Shown: in pieces, positions 53,136-61,763 of the stretch
Position numbering within the stretch: position 1 is the stretch's first letter
How the letters are laid out: every line of letters starts with the position of its first letter
DNA from: Bacteroidales bacterium
GTDB taxonomy: Bacteria; Bacteroidota; Bacteroidia; Bacteroidales; Lentimicrobiaceae
DNA: 64,000 nucleotides
Direction: 5' to 3'
NCBI GenBank assembly: GCA_016788045.1
Contig: JAEUTG010000004.1
Coordinates: 62,001 to 126,000, forward strand
Position numbers and translations under genes: made by a program
Notes under the pieces: model-generated
What the model saw: the letters and a program-made list of their open reading frames with translations, nothing else
Told to the model about the DNA's origin: nothing
The model's database searches: none

Positions 53136-54710
53136 TTATTGGTGCTTAATAATAAGTTTCCCGGTCTGATATTGTTGTTTACTTATCAACCTCAACAGGT
53201 AGATTCCGTTTGGCAGATTGGAGACTGCGACCGGCAAGGGATCTGAAGAAAAAGGTATTTTTCTGATTACAGAACCTGAAGCATTAATAATTTCCAGTGT
53301 AGAGCCAGGGCTGAAGGGAATCCCGGAATCAACAGAAATGAGGGAAGTAGCTGGGTTCGGGCTGATTGTCAGTGCTTTTGCTATAGTACTATGATCATTC
53401 AAACCTCCAGTAAAAACAACACAGGTATCTTCTGTAATTACAGGAAAACTGCTTATTTCGACAGATGCACTGGAGGAATAGCCTGCCTGGGTGTTCTGGA
53501 TGTTGAGGTTACTGAACATTGCTGAGAAATTGTATAATTCTACTATCATGGGAAAAATGCAATACTCATTATACCCAACACTGTCGGTTTTATATACGCC
53601 TGCATGCGGAATAAAATCAGGAACCTTTTTTAAACCATAGATTGGACCGTTTCCAAACGTAATATATCCACCATCGCCGGTAGGCATCACCTTCAGGAGG
53701 TCCATGAAAACAAACTGCTGCCAGACAGGATCCCCGTTATTGCCTGTTTTGATCATCGTTCCCCCAAAATAACCAGGATAAGACAGGATGAAACCACCAT
53801 CAGTCAGAGGGACAATGTTGCCCGGGAAACTTGTCCACATCGAATAGCCTGCCCCTGTGTAACTTTGCGACCAGACCGTTTGCCCTGAAAAATCAAGTTT
53901 AATGAGTGTTACCCGGTATTCAGCTTCAGCCAATGCAATAATGCCATCCACTGTAACTGCAACATCATGTACGGATGAATAGGAACTTTCCTCGGTATCC
54001 TGCATGATCACTGACCAAACAGGAATACCATTATCATCTGTTTTAACAACAAAGGCATTACTTCTATAGGATTCCACGTTGCGGGCTTCACCGGCAATTA
54101 CGAGATTACCATCGGGCAACTCACGGGCTATCATTGGTGTGATTTTATACAAAGTTGAAGTATATGTTCCCGACCAGAGGATCTCACCTTGTTCAGTCAA
54201 CCTGATGATCAAAGACCGGATGCCCGACATTGAATAGTAGCCATGTATGGATGCTGAAAGCAGATACCCGCCATTGGCAAGCGCGGAGATTTTTACCCGG
54301 TCAGCAAATTCCATTCCTGAAAAGTACTTCGTCCAAAGTGAATCCCCATGACTGTTCCATTTAATGATGCTAAGTTTCAGTTCTGAATTTCTGTAGAGCA
54401 GCCCCGCAGTAACTATGGTAGAATCGGTATTGCACAATATATCATGAAGTTCACAGGACATCCCCGGGCTGCCTAGTTGCCGGGCCCATTCTATCTGTCC
54501 GGTGGAATCAATTTTAAACATGGTTCCGCTCCCATTATGCTTTTTACCAACCATCACAAACCCATGATCAGGCGATTGATCAGCTCCGAACACACTTAAA
54601 CCGTCATTCGCATCGTAATAAACTTTGTTAAAAAAGGTTTGCTGAGCATTTGTTGTCAGGCAAAACATTGAAACAAGGATGCCAGTTAAGCAGGATAGTA
54701 CTTTTTTCAT
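53136..54710 (-). CDS. Secreted T9SS sorting-domain protein with propeller-like repeats
   Basis: A 524-residue exported protein. The signal peptide is MKKVLSCLTGILVSMFCLTTNAQ. The middle has about ten repeats around a core like GFVMVGKKHN, GGYLLSASIHGY, or GGFILSYPGYF, likely a beta-propeller. The C-terminal 75 residues are a type A T9SS sorting domain (ISPNPATSLISVDS ... LPNGIYLLRLISK ... GKLIIKHQ). It is probably carried to the surface. The ligand is unknown. Confidence 0.88.
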   Translation of the reverse strand: MKKVLSCLTGILVSMFCLTTNAQQTFFNKVYYDANDGLSVFGADQSPDHGFVMVGKKHNGSGTMFKIDSTGQIEWARQLGSPGMSCELHDILCNTDSTIVTAGLLYRNSELKLSIIKWNSHGDSLWTKYFSGMEFADRVKISALANGGYLLSASIHGYYSMSGIRSLIIRLTEQGEILWSGTYTSTLYKITPMIARELPDGNLVIAGEARNVESYRSNAFVVKTDDNGIPVWSVIMQDTEESSYSSVHDVAVTVDGIIALAEAEYRVTLIKLDFSGQTVWSQSYTGAGYSMWTSFPGNIVPLTDGGFILSYPGYFGGTMIKTGNNGDPVWQQFVFMDLLKVMPTGDGGYITFGNGPIYGLKKVPDFIPHAGVYKTDSVGYNEYCIFPMIVELYNFSAMFSNLNIQNTQAGYSSSASVEISSFPVITEDTCVVFTGGLNDHSTIAKALTISPNPATSLISVDSGIPFSPGSTLEIINASGSVIRKIPFSSDPLPVAVSNLPNGIYLLRLISKQQYQTGKLIIKHQ

Positions 54711-54894
54711 TCCAGAACTATTTGAATGAATGAATATTAAATGATTGTATTGCTATAATTCTGATATTCTTAAGCTACACTGAGACCATTATCAAATATA
54801 CGAAACAGGATACCACTTTATCAATGATTCAATGAAAATTTTTTTTGATGAATAGTAGGGAAGTGAATAAGTATTGCAGAGAAACAATTAAATA

Positions 54895-54927
54895 CAAAAA
54901 ACAGGGGATTCACATTTTTCCCCTGTT
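54895..54927 (-). terminator. Terminator after nfo
   Basis: Leftward: AACAGGGG, 12-base loop, CCCCTGTT and a T run, just after the nfo stop at 54943. Confidence 0.85.
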
Positions 54928-54942
54928 TAACAAGCCGCAGGT

Positions 54943-55785
54943 TTATTCAATCATCCCATACAATAGCCGGATTTCCTCCGCCCAGATGTCTTCATCGGGT
55001 GTTTCGAGAATAATGGGCAGGTTGTCGAAACGGGAATCGTTCATCATCCGTTTGAAAACCTCGACTCCGAGAAATCCCTTGCCGATGCTGTCGTGCCGGT
55101 CGACATGGCTGCCCAGGGGTTTCATGCTGTCGTTCAGGTGAATACCACGCAGGTAGCTGAATCCGATGATGTTGTCAAACTGCCTGAAGGTGTCATCGTA
55201 GCCTTCGGGGGTGAGGATATCGTATCCGGCGGTGAAGGTGTGGCAGGTGTCGAGGCAAACGCCAACCCGTGATTTATCCTCAACAAGGTCGATGATGTAC
55301 CGTATCTGTTCAAACTGATGTCCCAGGTTGCTCCCCTGGCCGGCGGTGTTTTCAATGACTGCCGTTACGCCTTTGGTTTTACTGAGGGTGATGTTGATCG
55401 ATTCGGCGATTATTTTCAGGCTGTCTTCAGGAGAAATGAGCTTGAGGTGGCTGCCTGGATGAAAGTTGAGCCGGTCGAGGCCCAGCTGCTCACAACGCTG
55501 CATCTCATCGAGAAAAGCTGCCCTGGATTTTGCCAGCTCATCCTTGCCGGGATGCCCCAGGTTGATCAGGTAACTGTCGTGCGGCAGTATCTGCCAAGGC
55601 TGGTAACCATGCAGGGCACAATTCTCCCTGAATTTAGCAATGCTTTCGTCGCTGAGTGGAGCTGAGAACCACTGACGCTGATTTTTGGTAAACAATGCGA
55701 ATGCTTTTGCTCCGATGGCTGCTGCATTCAGCGGGGCATTCTCAACGCCGCCGGATGCACTTACATGGGCTCCGATGTATTTCAT
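54943..55785 (-). CDS. nfo: Deoxyribonuclease IV (AP endonuclease)
   Basis: A 280-residue TIM-barrel AP endonuclease that cuts 5' to abasic sites. Signature segments include [73 protein letters not shown] and ILETPDED, which hold the zinc ligands. All expected metal residues are visible. The gene is monocistronic between two terminators. Confidence 0.97.
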   Translation of the reverse strand: MKYIGAHVSASGGVENAPLNAAAIGAKAFALFTKNQRQWFSAPLSDESIAKFRENCALHGYQPWQILPHDSYLINLGHPGKDELAKSRAAFLDEMQRCEQLGLDRLNFHPGSHLKLISPEDSLKIIAESINITLSKTKGVTAVIENTAGQGSNLGHQFEQIRYIIDLVEDKSRVGVCLDTCHTFTAGYDILTPEGYDDTFRQFDNIIGFSYLRGIHLNDSMKPLGSHVDRHDSIGKGFLGVEVFKRMMNDSRFDNLPIILETPDEDIWAEEIRLLYGMIE

Positions 55786-55920
55786 GGACTAATGGTCTTA
55801 ATGGTTGTGAAACAAGCAGAATGAAATCTTGTTGCAGTAAAAGTAAAAAAATTACACTCCGGTATTTAATGTGTGTTTGCGTTGTCACAGCATGACCAGC
55901 AAAGAGTGCAAGGTCTGTAC

Positions 55921-55956
55921 AAAAAAATACAGGGACACGAACAATCGTGTCCCTGT
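55921..55956 (-). terminator. Terminator after the peroxiredoxin gene
   Basis: ACAGGGACACGA, loop acaa, TCGTGTCCCTGT: a perfect 12-base stem. Leftward it is followed by a run of seven T (complement of 55921-55927). Confidence 0.92.
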
Positions 55957-55978
55957 AAAATGCTACGGATTAATTAAA

Positions 55979-56626
55979 TTACAGACTCTTGTGGCAGAAC
56001 CACCAGTCGTAATTTTCATATTCTGTTTTGCGTTTTTTGGCGGTCTCAACGTCTTTTGCCGGCGGAATGATCACGCGGTCGCCGATGAGTTCGTTGTTGG
56101 GCCAGCCGGCAGGGATAGCTACTTTGTGGGCATCGGAGGTCTGCAATGCTTTGAGCGCGCGCAGAATTTCATCCATGTTGCGTCCGATTTCCTGGGGATA
56201 GAAAAGAATGATCCGGATAACCGAATTGGGATCAATCAGGAATACGGCACGAACGGTGTCGGATGCTTTGCCCGGATGGATCATGCCCATCGCCATAGCC
56301 ACGTTACCGGTTGAGTCGGCAATGATGGGGAAAGGAATCTGTACGTTGAGTTTTTCTTCGATCCACTCATCCCATTTGATGTGTGAGAAAATCTGATCAA
56401 TGGAAAGACCAAGCAGTTCGGCATTGAGGGCTTTGAACTGGTCGTAGCGTTTGGCGAAAGCTACAAATTCGGTGGTGCAAACCGGGGTAAAATCAGCAGG
56501 ATGGCTGAAAAGTACAACCCATTTGCCCTTGTAGTCGTTAATCAGGTTTTTAACGCCGTGCGTTGTCTGCACGGTAAGATCGGGAATTTTGTCGCCGATC
56601 AGCGGAAAGCTTTTTACTTCGCTCAT
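55979..56626 (-). CDS. Prx6-type peroxiredoxin
   Basis: A 215-residue peroxide reductase. The peroxidatic cysteine is Cys50 in [13 protein letters not shown]. The C-terminal half has the Prx6 arm with WWFCHKSL, including a second cysteine (Cys210). It reduces hydrogen peroxide or lipid peroxides in the cytoplasm. It lies downstream of dps and the PerR-like gene with a 36-base gap, in one cluster. A strong terminator follows. Confidence 0.95.
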   Translation of the reverse strand: MSEVKSFPLIGDKIPDLTVQTTHGVKNLINDYKGKWVVLFSHPADFTPVCTTEFVAFAKRYDQFKALNAELLGLSIDQIFSHIKWDEWIEEKLNVQIPFPIIADSTGNVAMAMGMIHPGKASDTVRAVFLIDPNSVIRIILFYPQEIGRNMDEILRALKALQTSDAHKVAIPAGWPNNELIGDRVIIPPAKDVETAKKRKTEYENYDWWFCHKSL

Positions 56627-56662
56627 GTTGTTTGTTTTATTAAGTTAATAATAATGAATGAA

Positions 56663-57139
56663 TTATTTTGAAAGGTAGGCTGAATACATCCAAACCAGTT
56701 TTTCCTTCTCACGGATGTAGTCACTGGCCATCGCGTTGGTTCCTTCATCGTTCATTTCAGCCGACAGGCTGAGGATTTCGCGTTCCTTTATCAAAAGAGT
56801 TGAAAAAGCATCAAGAATGTGCTCAATACACTTTGGACCGTTGCTTTCATTTTCAACCGGCTTGATTTCTGATGCTTTCAGGTATCCGGCAAATGAATGG
56901 AGGGGTGTACCTCCCAGAGTGAGAATCCTCTCAGCGATTTCATCAATCTTAATCTGAAGATCGTTGTAAAGCTCTTCAAATTTCAGGTGTAATTCAAAGA
57001 ATTTTTCACCCTTGATGTTCCAGTGAAAACCACGGGCATTCTGGTAGAATACCTGGTAATTGGCCAAAAGGTCATTCAGTTTCTCAATCAGTTGGCCCGA
57101 CATTTTCCTGTCAAGCCCGATGCTGTTCATTTTTTTCAT
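56663..57139 (-). CDS. dps: Dps-family DNA-binding ferritin-like protein
   Basis: A 158-residue four-helix ferritin-like protein. The ferroxidase site is shared between subunits, with residues in GFHWNIKGEKFFELHLKFEELY. It oxidises iron with peroxide and stores it, so it protects against Fenton damage. The ATG at 57139 (MKKMNSIGLDRK) is used; 57130 and 57166 are options. The gene is between the PerR-like and peroxiredoxin genes. Confidence 0.95.
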   Translation of the reverse strand: MKKMNSIGLDRKMSGQLIEKLNDLLANYQVFYQNARGFHWNIKGEKFFELHLKFEELYNDLQIKIDEIAERILTLGGTPLHSFAGYLKASEIKPVENESNGPKCIEHILDAFSTLLIKEREILSLSAEMNDEGTNAMASDYIREKEKLVWMYSAYLSK

Positions 57140-57158
57140 ATTTGTCGTTTTTTTTTGT

Positions 57159-57575
57159 TTAATCAAAATTGCCCATCAATTGAAGTCTGATATCACTGAC
57201 CCTGAATCCATTGATTTTTCTTTTACTGAAATACTCATGAAGCAGGTGGTCAAGCTCCGGATCAAAATAATCTTCCATCCTGTCGGAATCAGCACAATAC
57301 AAATGATGATGGTGCTCTGTAACAGCATCGTACCTCATCACATCTGCATCGGTTTTTACCCGTTTTACCAGCCCGTTTTTTACAAATACATCCAGCACAT
57401 TGTAGATCGTTGTAGGGGAGAGGCCTGGTATGGTTGTGGCAACTTCTGCAAATAACTCATCCGCTGTCGGATGATTCTTCAATTTCAGTAACGACTGCAT
57501 CACGGCTACCCTTTGCGGGGTAATCTTCAATCCGGCCTGGTTAAGTCGTGCAACGATATCCTGAACTGACTCCAT
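57159..57575 (-). CDS. Fur/PerR family peroxide or metal regulator
   Basis: A 138-residue winged-helix repressor with residues typical of PerR: GLKITPQRVAVMQSLLK, the DNA helix SPTTIYNVLDVFVKNGLV, and the metal cluster EHHHHLYCADSD. It lacks the CxxC pairs that bind structural zinc in many PerR/Fur proteins; only the single Cys in LYCAD is visible in this region. The ATG at 57575 is chosen; the longer frame to 57647 would overlap the operator. It heads the regulator-dps-prx cluster. Confidence 0.9.
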   Translation of the reverse strand: MESVQDIVARLNQAGLKITPQRVAVMQSLLKLKNHPTADELFAEVATTIPGLSPTTIYNVLDVFVKNGLVKRVKTDADVMRYDAVTEHHHHLYCADSDRMEDYFDPELDHLLHEYFSKRKINGFRVSDIRLQLMGNFD

Positions 57576-57609
57576 TGTTGGTTTATTTTTAATTTTGTAT
57601 TTCTTGTTT

Positions 57610-57628
57610 GTTTGTAATAATAACAAAC
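57610..57628. promoter_or_regulatory. Near-perfect palindrome before the PerR-like gene
   Basis: GTTTGTAATAATAACAAAC, 19 bases with outer arms GTTTGT/ACAAAC, is symmetric at 16 of 19 positions. It lies 35-53 bases before the ATG at 57575. This is the expected place for a Fur/PerR operator and suggests autoregulation. Confidence 0.65.
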
Positions 57629-57767
57629 TGCAAAATGGTTTGTTCAATTACGCTGAAAATTTATTCAGTTTTTTTATTCTTAAAGAAGGGCCTTGATTCA
57701 GTCGGAGTACCTGTTGAAGCTTGAGGTGATCAGCTTTCGGTTCCTGAGATGGTTATTTCAATAAATA

Positions 57768-59402
57768 TCAGCTGTCTGATTCCTCGTCAGTCAGATCTGT
57801 TTCCGGGGTTTCGGGGATCAGCAGGCTGGTATCGGTATCGCCAAGGATTTCAACGCTCTTAAGCCTCCGTTGAATGGCTCTGGTGCGTTTGCCCATCACT
57901 TCGTCAATCTGGTCGCTGGCAACACGGATATTTTTCTGGGCTTTCTCGAGCATCCCCCCGAAGTTTTCAAATTCTTTTTTGACGGCTCCGAGGATTTTCC
58001 ACACTTCGCTGCTGCGTTTCTGAATGGCTAATGTCCGGAATCCCATCTGGAGGCTGTTGAGAATTGCTGCCAGGGTTGTGGGGCCGGTAACCACCACTTT
58101 ATGGGTACGCTGAAGTTCTTCGAGCAGACTGGCTTTGCGCACTACTTCGGCATATATTCCCTCGAAGGGGAGGAACATCACTGCAAAATCGGTGGTGAAG
58201 GGCGGGTCAATGTATTTCTCACTGATGTCCCTGGCCATTTTGCGGATGGTAGATTCAAGAATTTTCTGCGCCGTTTCGATGAGGGCCGGTTCTCCGGTAT
58301 CGTAGGCATTCTGCAGCTGTTCGTAGGCATCGCGCGGGAATTTGGCATCAACCGGTAACCATACAGTTCCCTGAGCGTCATCTTTTCCGGGGAGCTTTAT
58401 TGCAAATTCAACCAGATCGGAACTGCTCTTTTTTGTTCTCACATTGGCTTCGTATTGTTCGGGGGCCAATACCTGTTCGAGCAGCATCGACAGTTGTACC
58501 TCCCCGAAGCCACCCCGCATTTTTACATTGCTGAGTACCCGTTTCAGTCCTCCCACATCCTGGGCCAGCGTTTGCATTTCGCCCAGTCCTTTCTGTACAC
58601 TTTCAAGCTGTTTTCCAACCAGTTCAAACGATTGGCCGAGGCGTTCATTCAGGGTTTTCTGCAGTTTCTCGTCAACAGTCAACCGCATTTCTTCGAGCTT
58701 TTTCTCAGTACTTTCAACCAGTTTTCCCTGTTTCTCCTCAAGCTGCGTAAATTTCTCACGTTGCAGATCATTGAAAGAGGCCACATTTTTATCAAATGCA
58801 GTCTGGAACTCGCGGATTACTTTTTCGATGGATTCACGGGTTGTTTTACTCTCTGTCTGGGCCTGGAGATTGATTGCTGCAAGCTTTTCTTCAACTTTAG
58901 CCGTTATTTTCTCAAGGTTTTCAACGGTTTTGGCAGTCAGCTCCTTTTGTTCGGATTTCAACTCGTCAAATTTACCCCGTTGCTCCAGGGTAAAATCTTT
59001 CAGACTATTGACCAGGGTTTCGCGGTTGGTTTTGTTGTTTTCATCCACCCGGGTAATGAGACTGTTTATTTTCTCATCTAGGGTACGAACAATGGTTTCG
59101 AGTGCTTTTTGGTTTTGCTGGGTGATGAGGCTGAGGTTTTCGGTGATTTCACTCTTAAAATTGGTGAGGGTGTTGTTCAGCTCGGTGCGGTTATCGCGGG
59201 TGAGTGCGGCGTTTTCTTCGCGGTTCAGCCTGAAATCATCCTTCAGGTTTGTTTCAATCCGGGTAAGGTGGGCAGCCAGGTTTTCTGTTTTCTGCAACAG
59301 ACCCTGGTCGGCTGTTTGCCGGCTTCTGGTGATAAAAATCAGGATGATAGCTCCCAGAAGCAAAAGGACAATTATGATAAGAAGTGCTGTTTCCATTGAC
59401 AT
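57768..59402 (-). CDS. rmuC: RmuC family DNA recombination protein
   Basis: A 544-residue protein with an N-terminal membrane segment (about 4-24) and a long coiled coil (about 35-290). A conserved C-terminal nuclease-like domain follows (about 300-500), with MRGGFGEVQLSMLLEQVL, LPVDAKFPRDAYEQLQ and TDFAVMFLPFEGIYAEV. It limits inversions at short repeats in E. coli. It starts three bases after the ilvA stop, so the two are cotranscribed. Its very long coiled coil gives long antisense reading frames that are not genes. Confidence 0.95.
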   Translation of the reverse strand: MSMETALLIIIVLLLLGAIILIFITRSRQTADQGLLQKTENLAAHLTRIETNLKDDFRLNREENAALTRDNRTELNNTLTNFKSEITENLSLITQQNQKALETIVRTLDEKINSLITRVDENNKTNRETLVNSLKDFTLEQRGKFDELKSEQKELTAKTVENLEKITAKVEEKLAAINLQAQTESKTTRESIEKVIREFQTAFDKNVASFNDLQREKFTQLEEKQGKLVESTEKKLEEMRLTVDEKLQKTLNERLGQSFELVGKQLESVQKGLGEMQTLAQDVGGLKRVLSNVKMRGGFGEVQLSMLLEQVLAPEQYEANVRTKKSSSDLVEFAIKLPGKDDAQGTVWLPVDAKFPRDAYEQLQNAYDTGEPALIETAQKILESTIRKMARDISEKYIDPPFTTDFAVMFLPFEGIYAEVVRKASLLEELQRTHKVVVTGPTTLAAILNSLQMGFRTLAIQKRSSEVWKILGAVKKEFENFGGMLEKAQKNIRVASDQIDEVMGKRTRAIQRRLKSVEILGDTDTSLLIPETPETDLTDEESDS

Positions 59403-59405
59403 TTT

Positions 59406-60641
59406 CTATTTTAAAACCTGATAGGAGAGGCCACGTTTATCGATTTCTGAGAGAATGCCGGGCAACTGGGTGTTGTCCTGAAGGTTGAAAGTGATGATGG
59501 CCTGCACATACCCGATGGGTACACTGGTAGTGGAGCGCTCATGGTAAATATCATGAATGCTCGCTTTCACTTTTTCAAGGATTGAAATCACCGATTTGAG
59601 CATTCCGGCCTGATCGGGAATAAGCACCGAGATCCTGGCCCTATAGCCTTCATCCATGACACCTTTTTCAAGAATTTGTTCCAGGATGCTCATGTTGATG
59701 TTTCCTCCGCTGATGATTGCAACGGCCTTGCGTCCTGTCAGATCGGTCTTTTTGTAAAGAATGGCAGCCATGGAAGCAACACCGGCCGGTTCGGCAAGTA
59801 TTTTAGCCCGCTGAAGCAAAAGGTAGGCTGTGCGGGCAATTTCAGCGTCATTGACCACCAGCAGTTCATCCACAAGATTACGGGTGACTTCAAATGTGAG
59901 GTTTCCGGGCGATTTAACGGCGATTCCATCGGCAATGGTATGCACAGAGTTGAGTACCACGGGTGCACCATTTTCCACCGAAAGTTTCATCGACTGTGCT
60001 CCGTCGGCTTCCACACCGATGATACGGATGGCAGGATTCAGTTGTTTGAGCGCAATGGCAATACCGGCAATCAGTCCGCCACCTCCGATGGGAACCAATA
60101 CGTCCTGTACATCGCGCAATTGTTCAAAAATCTCCAGTCCTACAGTCCCTTGTCCCGCTATGGTAAAGGGATCGTTGAAGGGATGAACAAAAGTGGCCCC
60201 GGTTTTTTCGCCGAATTCTACTGCAGCTGCAAAGGCATCATCGAAAGTGTCACCTGTAAGTATGACTTCTGCACCATAGGAACGGGTAGCAATAACCTTA
60301 AGCGGAGGTGCGAATACCGGCATAAAAACCGTGCTTTTTACCCCGAGTTTTGCCGCTGCATAAGCAACGCCCTGGGCATGGTTTCCGGCGGAAGCACACA
60401 AAACTCCACGGCTGGTCTCTTCGGCACTCAGGTTACTGATCTTATAATAAGCGCCCCTTACCTTGTATGAGCCTGTGGTCTGAAGGTTCTCCAGCTTCAT
60501 GAAGACTTCAGCCCCCGACATGGCCGAAAAAGATTTACTCCGTTCGAGCGGGGTTCTTTTCACAATGGCCTTCAGTTCCGATTGTGCGTGGATAATGTCG
60601 GAAAAAACCGGCAGGGTTGAAGAAGGTTCTTTTGCTGACAT
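59406..60641 (-). CDS. ilvA: Threonine ammonia-lyase with ACT domain
   Basis: A 411-residue PLP enzyme that turns threonine into 2-oxobutyrate, the first step to isoleucine. The PLP lysine is Lys60 in TGSYKVRGAYY, the loop is SAGNHAQGV, and the glycine motif is GGGGLIAG. A C-terminal ACT-like domain (about 330-411) starts YRARISVLIPDQAGML and is regulatory. Compared with the catalytic-only copy at 24154-25098, it has the extra domain. It is followed by rmuC after three bases. Confidence 0.93.
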   Translation of the reverse strand: MSAKEPSSTLPVFSDIIHAQSELKAIVKRTPLERSKSFSAMSGAEVFMKLENLQTTGSYKVRGAYYKISNLSAEETSRGVLCASAGNHAQGVAYAAAKLGVKSTVFMPVFAPPLKVIATRSYGAEVILTGDTFDDAFAAAVEFGEKTGATFVHPFNDPFTIAGQGTVGLEIFEQLRDVQDVLVPIGGGGLIAGIAIALKQLNPAIRIIGVEADGAQSMKLSVENGAPVVLNSVHTIADGIAVKSPGNLTFEVTRNLVDELLVVNDAEIARTAYLLLQRAKILAEPAGVASMAAILYKKTDLTGRKAVAIISGGNINMSILEQILEKGVMDEGYRARISVLIPDQAGMLKSVISILEKVKASIHDIYHERSTTSVPIGYVQAIITFNLQDNTQLPGILSEIDKRGLSYQVLK

Positions 60642-60695
60642 ACTGACAATGTTTGTGCAAAGTTAAACAATTGGTTTTGCACCGGTCAGAATTGA

Positions 60696-60738
60696 AGAAA
60701 CAAAAACCCTGAACCACATCGCAGGCTCAGGGTATTAG
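60696..60738 (-). terminator. Terminator after the esterase gene
   Basis: Leftward: ACCCTGA, a 14-base loop region, TCAGGGT and a T run. It lies about 70 bases past the esterase stop and before ilvA. Confidence 0.8.
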
Positions 60739-60802
60739 AATTATAAATCAGGTTTCAGAATCAGGCAGGTCTGTATTTATTCTCCGCCCACTGACCAGCA
60801 GC

Positions 60803-61720
60803 CTATAGTTTGTTCAGAAAGCTGAAAATTCTTGTATAAATCTGCTGAAAATCAGTTTCTGTAAATCCCAGATGCTTACCTCCGTCGATTCGCACCAACT
60901 CGTTCCTGATTTTGAAATCGTTCAGGGTCATGTGCATTTCAATTGCCTGAGTGTAAGGTACAACCGAGTCGTCAGTACCATGGATGGTTATTATCGGAGG
61001 TATACCTGCTGTTATCCGTTTCATGGGAGAATAAGTATCTGAAATCGTTGCCATCCGCTCCGGAGCGCCAACCCACAGCGCTGCATAGTTAGCGGCTTCT
61101 CCCTTATCTCTGTAATAGGTATCTACGCCAGCGATGTCGGTAATCCCAAACCAGTTCACAATTGCATTGATTTTAAGCTTGTTGCCGCTATAGAAGGGAC
61201 TGCTTCCGGGAATACAGTTCAGCATTCCGCTAATCAGGGCAAGGTGACCGCCAGCCGATTCGCCTGATATAACAATACGTTGATTGTCAATATTGTACTC
61301 AGCTGAATGGTCGGCAACCCAAAGAAGCGCCAGCATCACGTCATCAACAGCCTGTGGGGCTGAGGCTTCTCCCTTGCGGTATTCAACGGTAACTACATTC
61401 CAACCGCGTTCAAGATAAGGGATAATAAAGGGAACGATCTGTTCTTTTGATCCACCAAGCCAGCCTCCTCCATGGATATACACCAGTGCTGGATGCAGCT
61501 CTGTGCTGCTTTTCCAGTATTGAGGCTCCCCGATCCATTGTCCCTGATTGTATATATCCATTCGTTGTTCGTCAGAATCACCGTATTTCACATTGGTAGC
61601 CAGAGCGAAATGATGGCCCCAGAAATCCTGACTAACCGGAGCAACTGTCTCTGGCGAACTTTGCGTGTAAGCTGATAATGCAAGAATCAGTAAAAGTAAT
61701 GAGGTAACAGATTTTTTCAT
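60803..61720 (-). CDS. Secreted alpha/beta-hydrolase (esterase/lipase type)
   Basis: A 305-residue exported hydrolase. The signal peptide is MKKSVTSLLLLILALSAYTQ, then HGGGWLGG (oxyanion), the nucleophile Ser in SGESAGGH, the acid in GTDDSVVPY and the His in GGKHLGFTE. The layout matches the BD-FAE/hormone-sensitive-lipase group, which cuts small esters on sugars or lipids. No T9SS sorting domain is present. The substrate is unknown. Confidence 0.9.
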   Translation of the reverse strand: MKKSVTSLLLLILALSAYTQSSPETVAPVSQDFWGHHFALATNVKYGDSDEQRMDIYNQGQWIGEPQYWKSSTELHPALVYIHGGGWLGGSKEQIVPFIIPYLERGWNVVTVEYRKGEASAPQAVDDVMLALLWVADHSAEYNIDNQRIVISGESAGGHLALISGMLNCIPGSSPFYSGNKLKINAIVNWFGITDIAGVDTYYRDKGEAANYAALWVGAPERMATISDTYSPMKRITAGIPPIITIHGTDDSVVPYTQAIEMHMTLNDFKIRNELVRIDGGKHLGFTETDFQQIYTRIFSFLNKL

Positions 61721-61763
61721 AGACTGGTTGATTGGGTTAACAAGGTAAAGATATGGAATGAAA

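Noticed and set aside
58444-59421. Long rightward open frame (325 codons) opposite rmuC
   Set aside because: It is antisense to the biased-codon coiled coil of RmuC, has low-complexity serine-rich composition and no protein-like motif.
59676-60470. Rightward 264-codon frame opposite ilvA
   Set aside because: It mirrors the conserved ilvA gene and has no domain resemblance.
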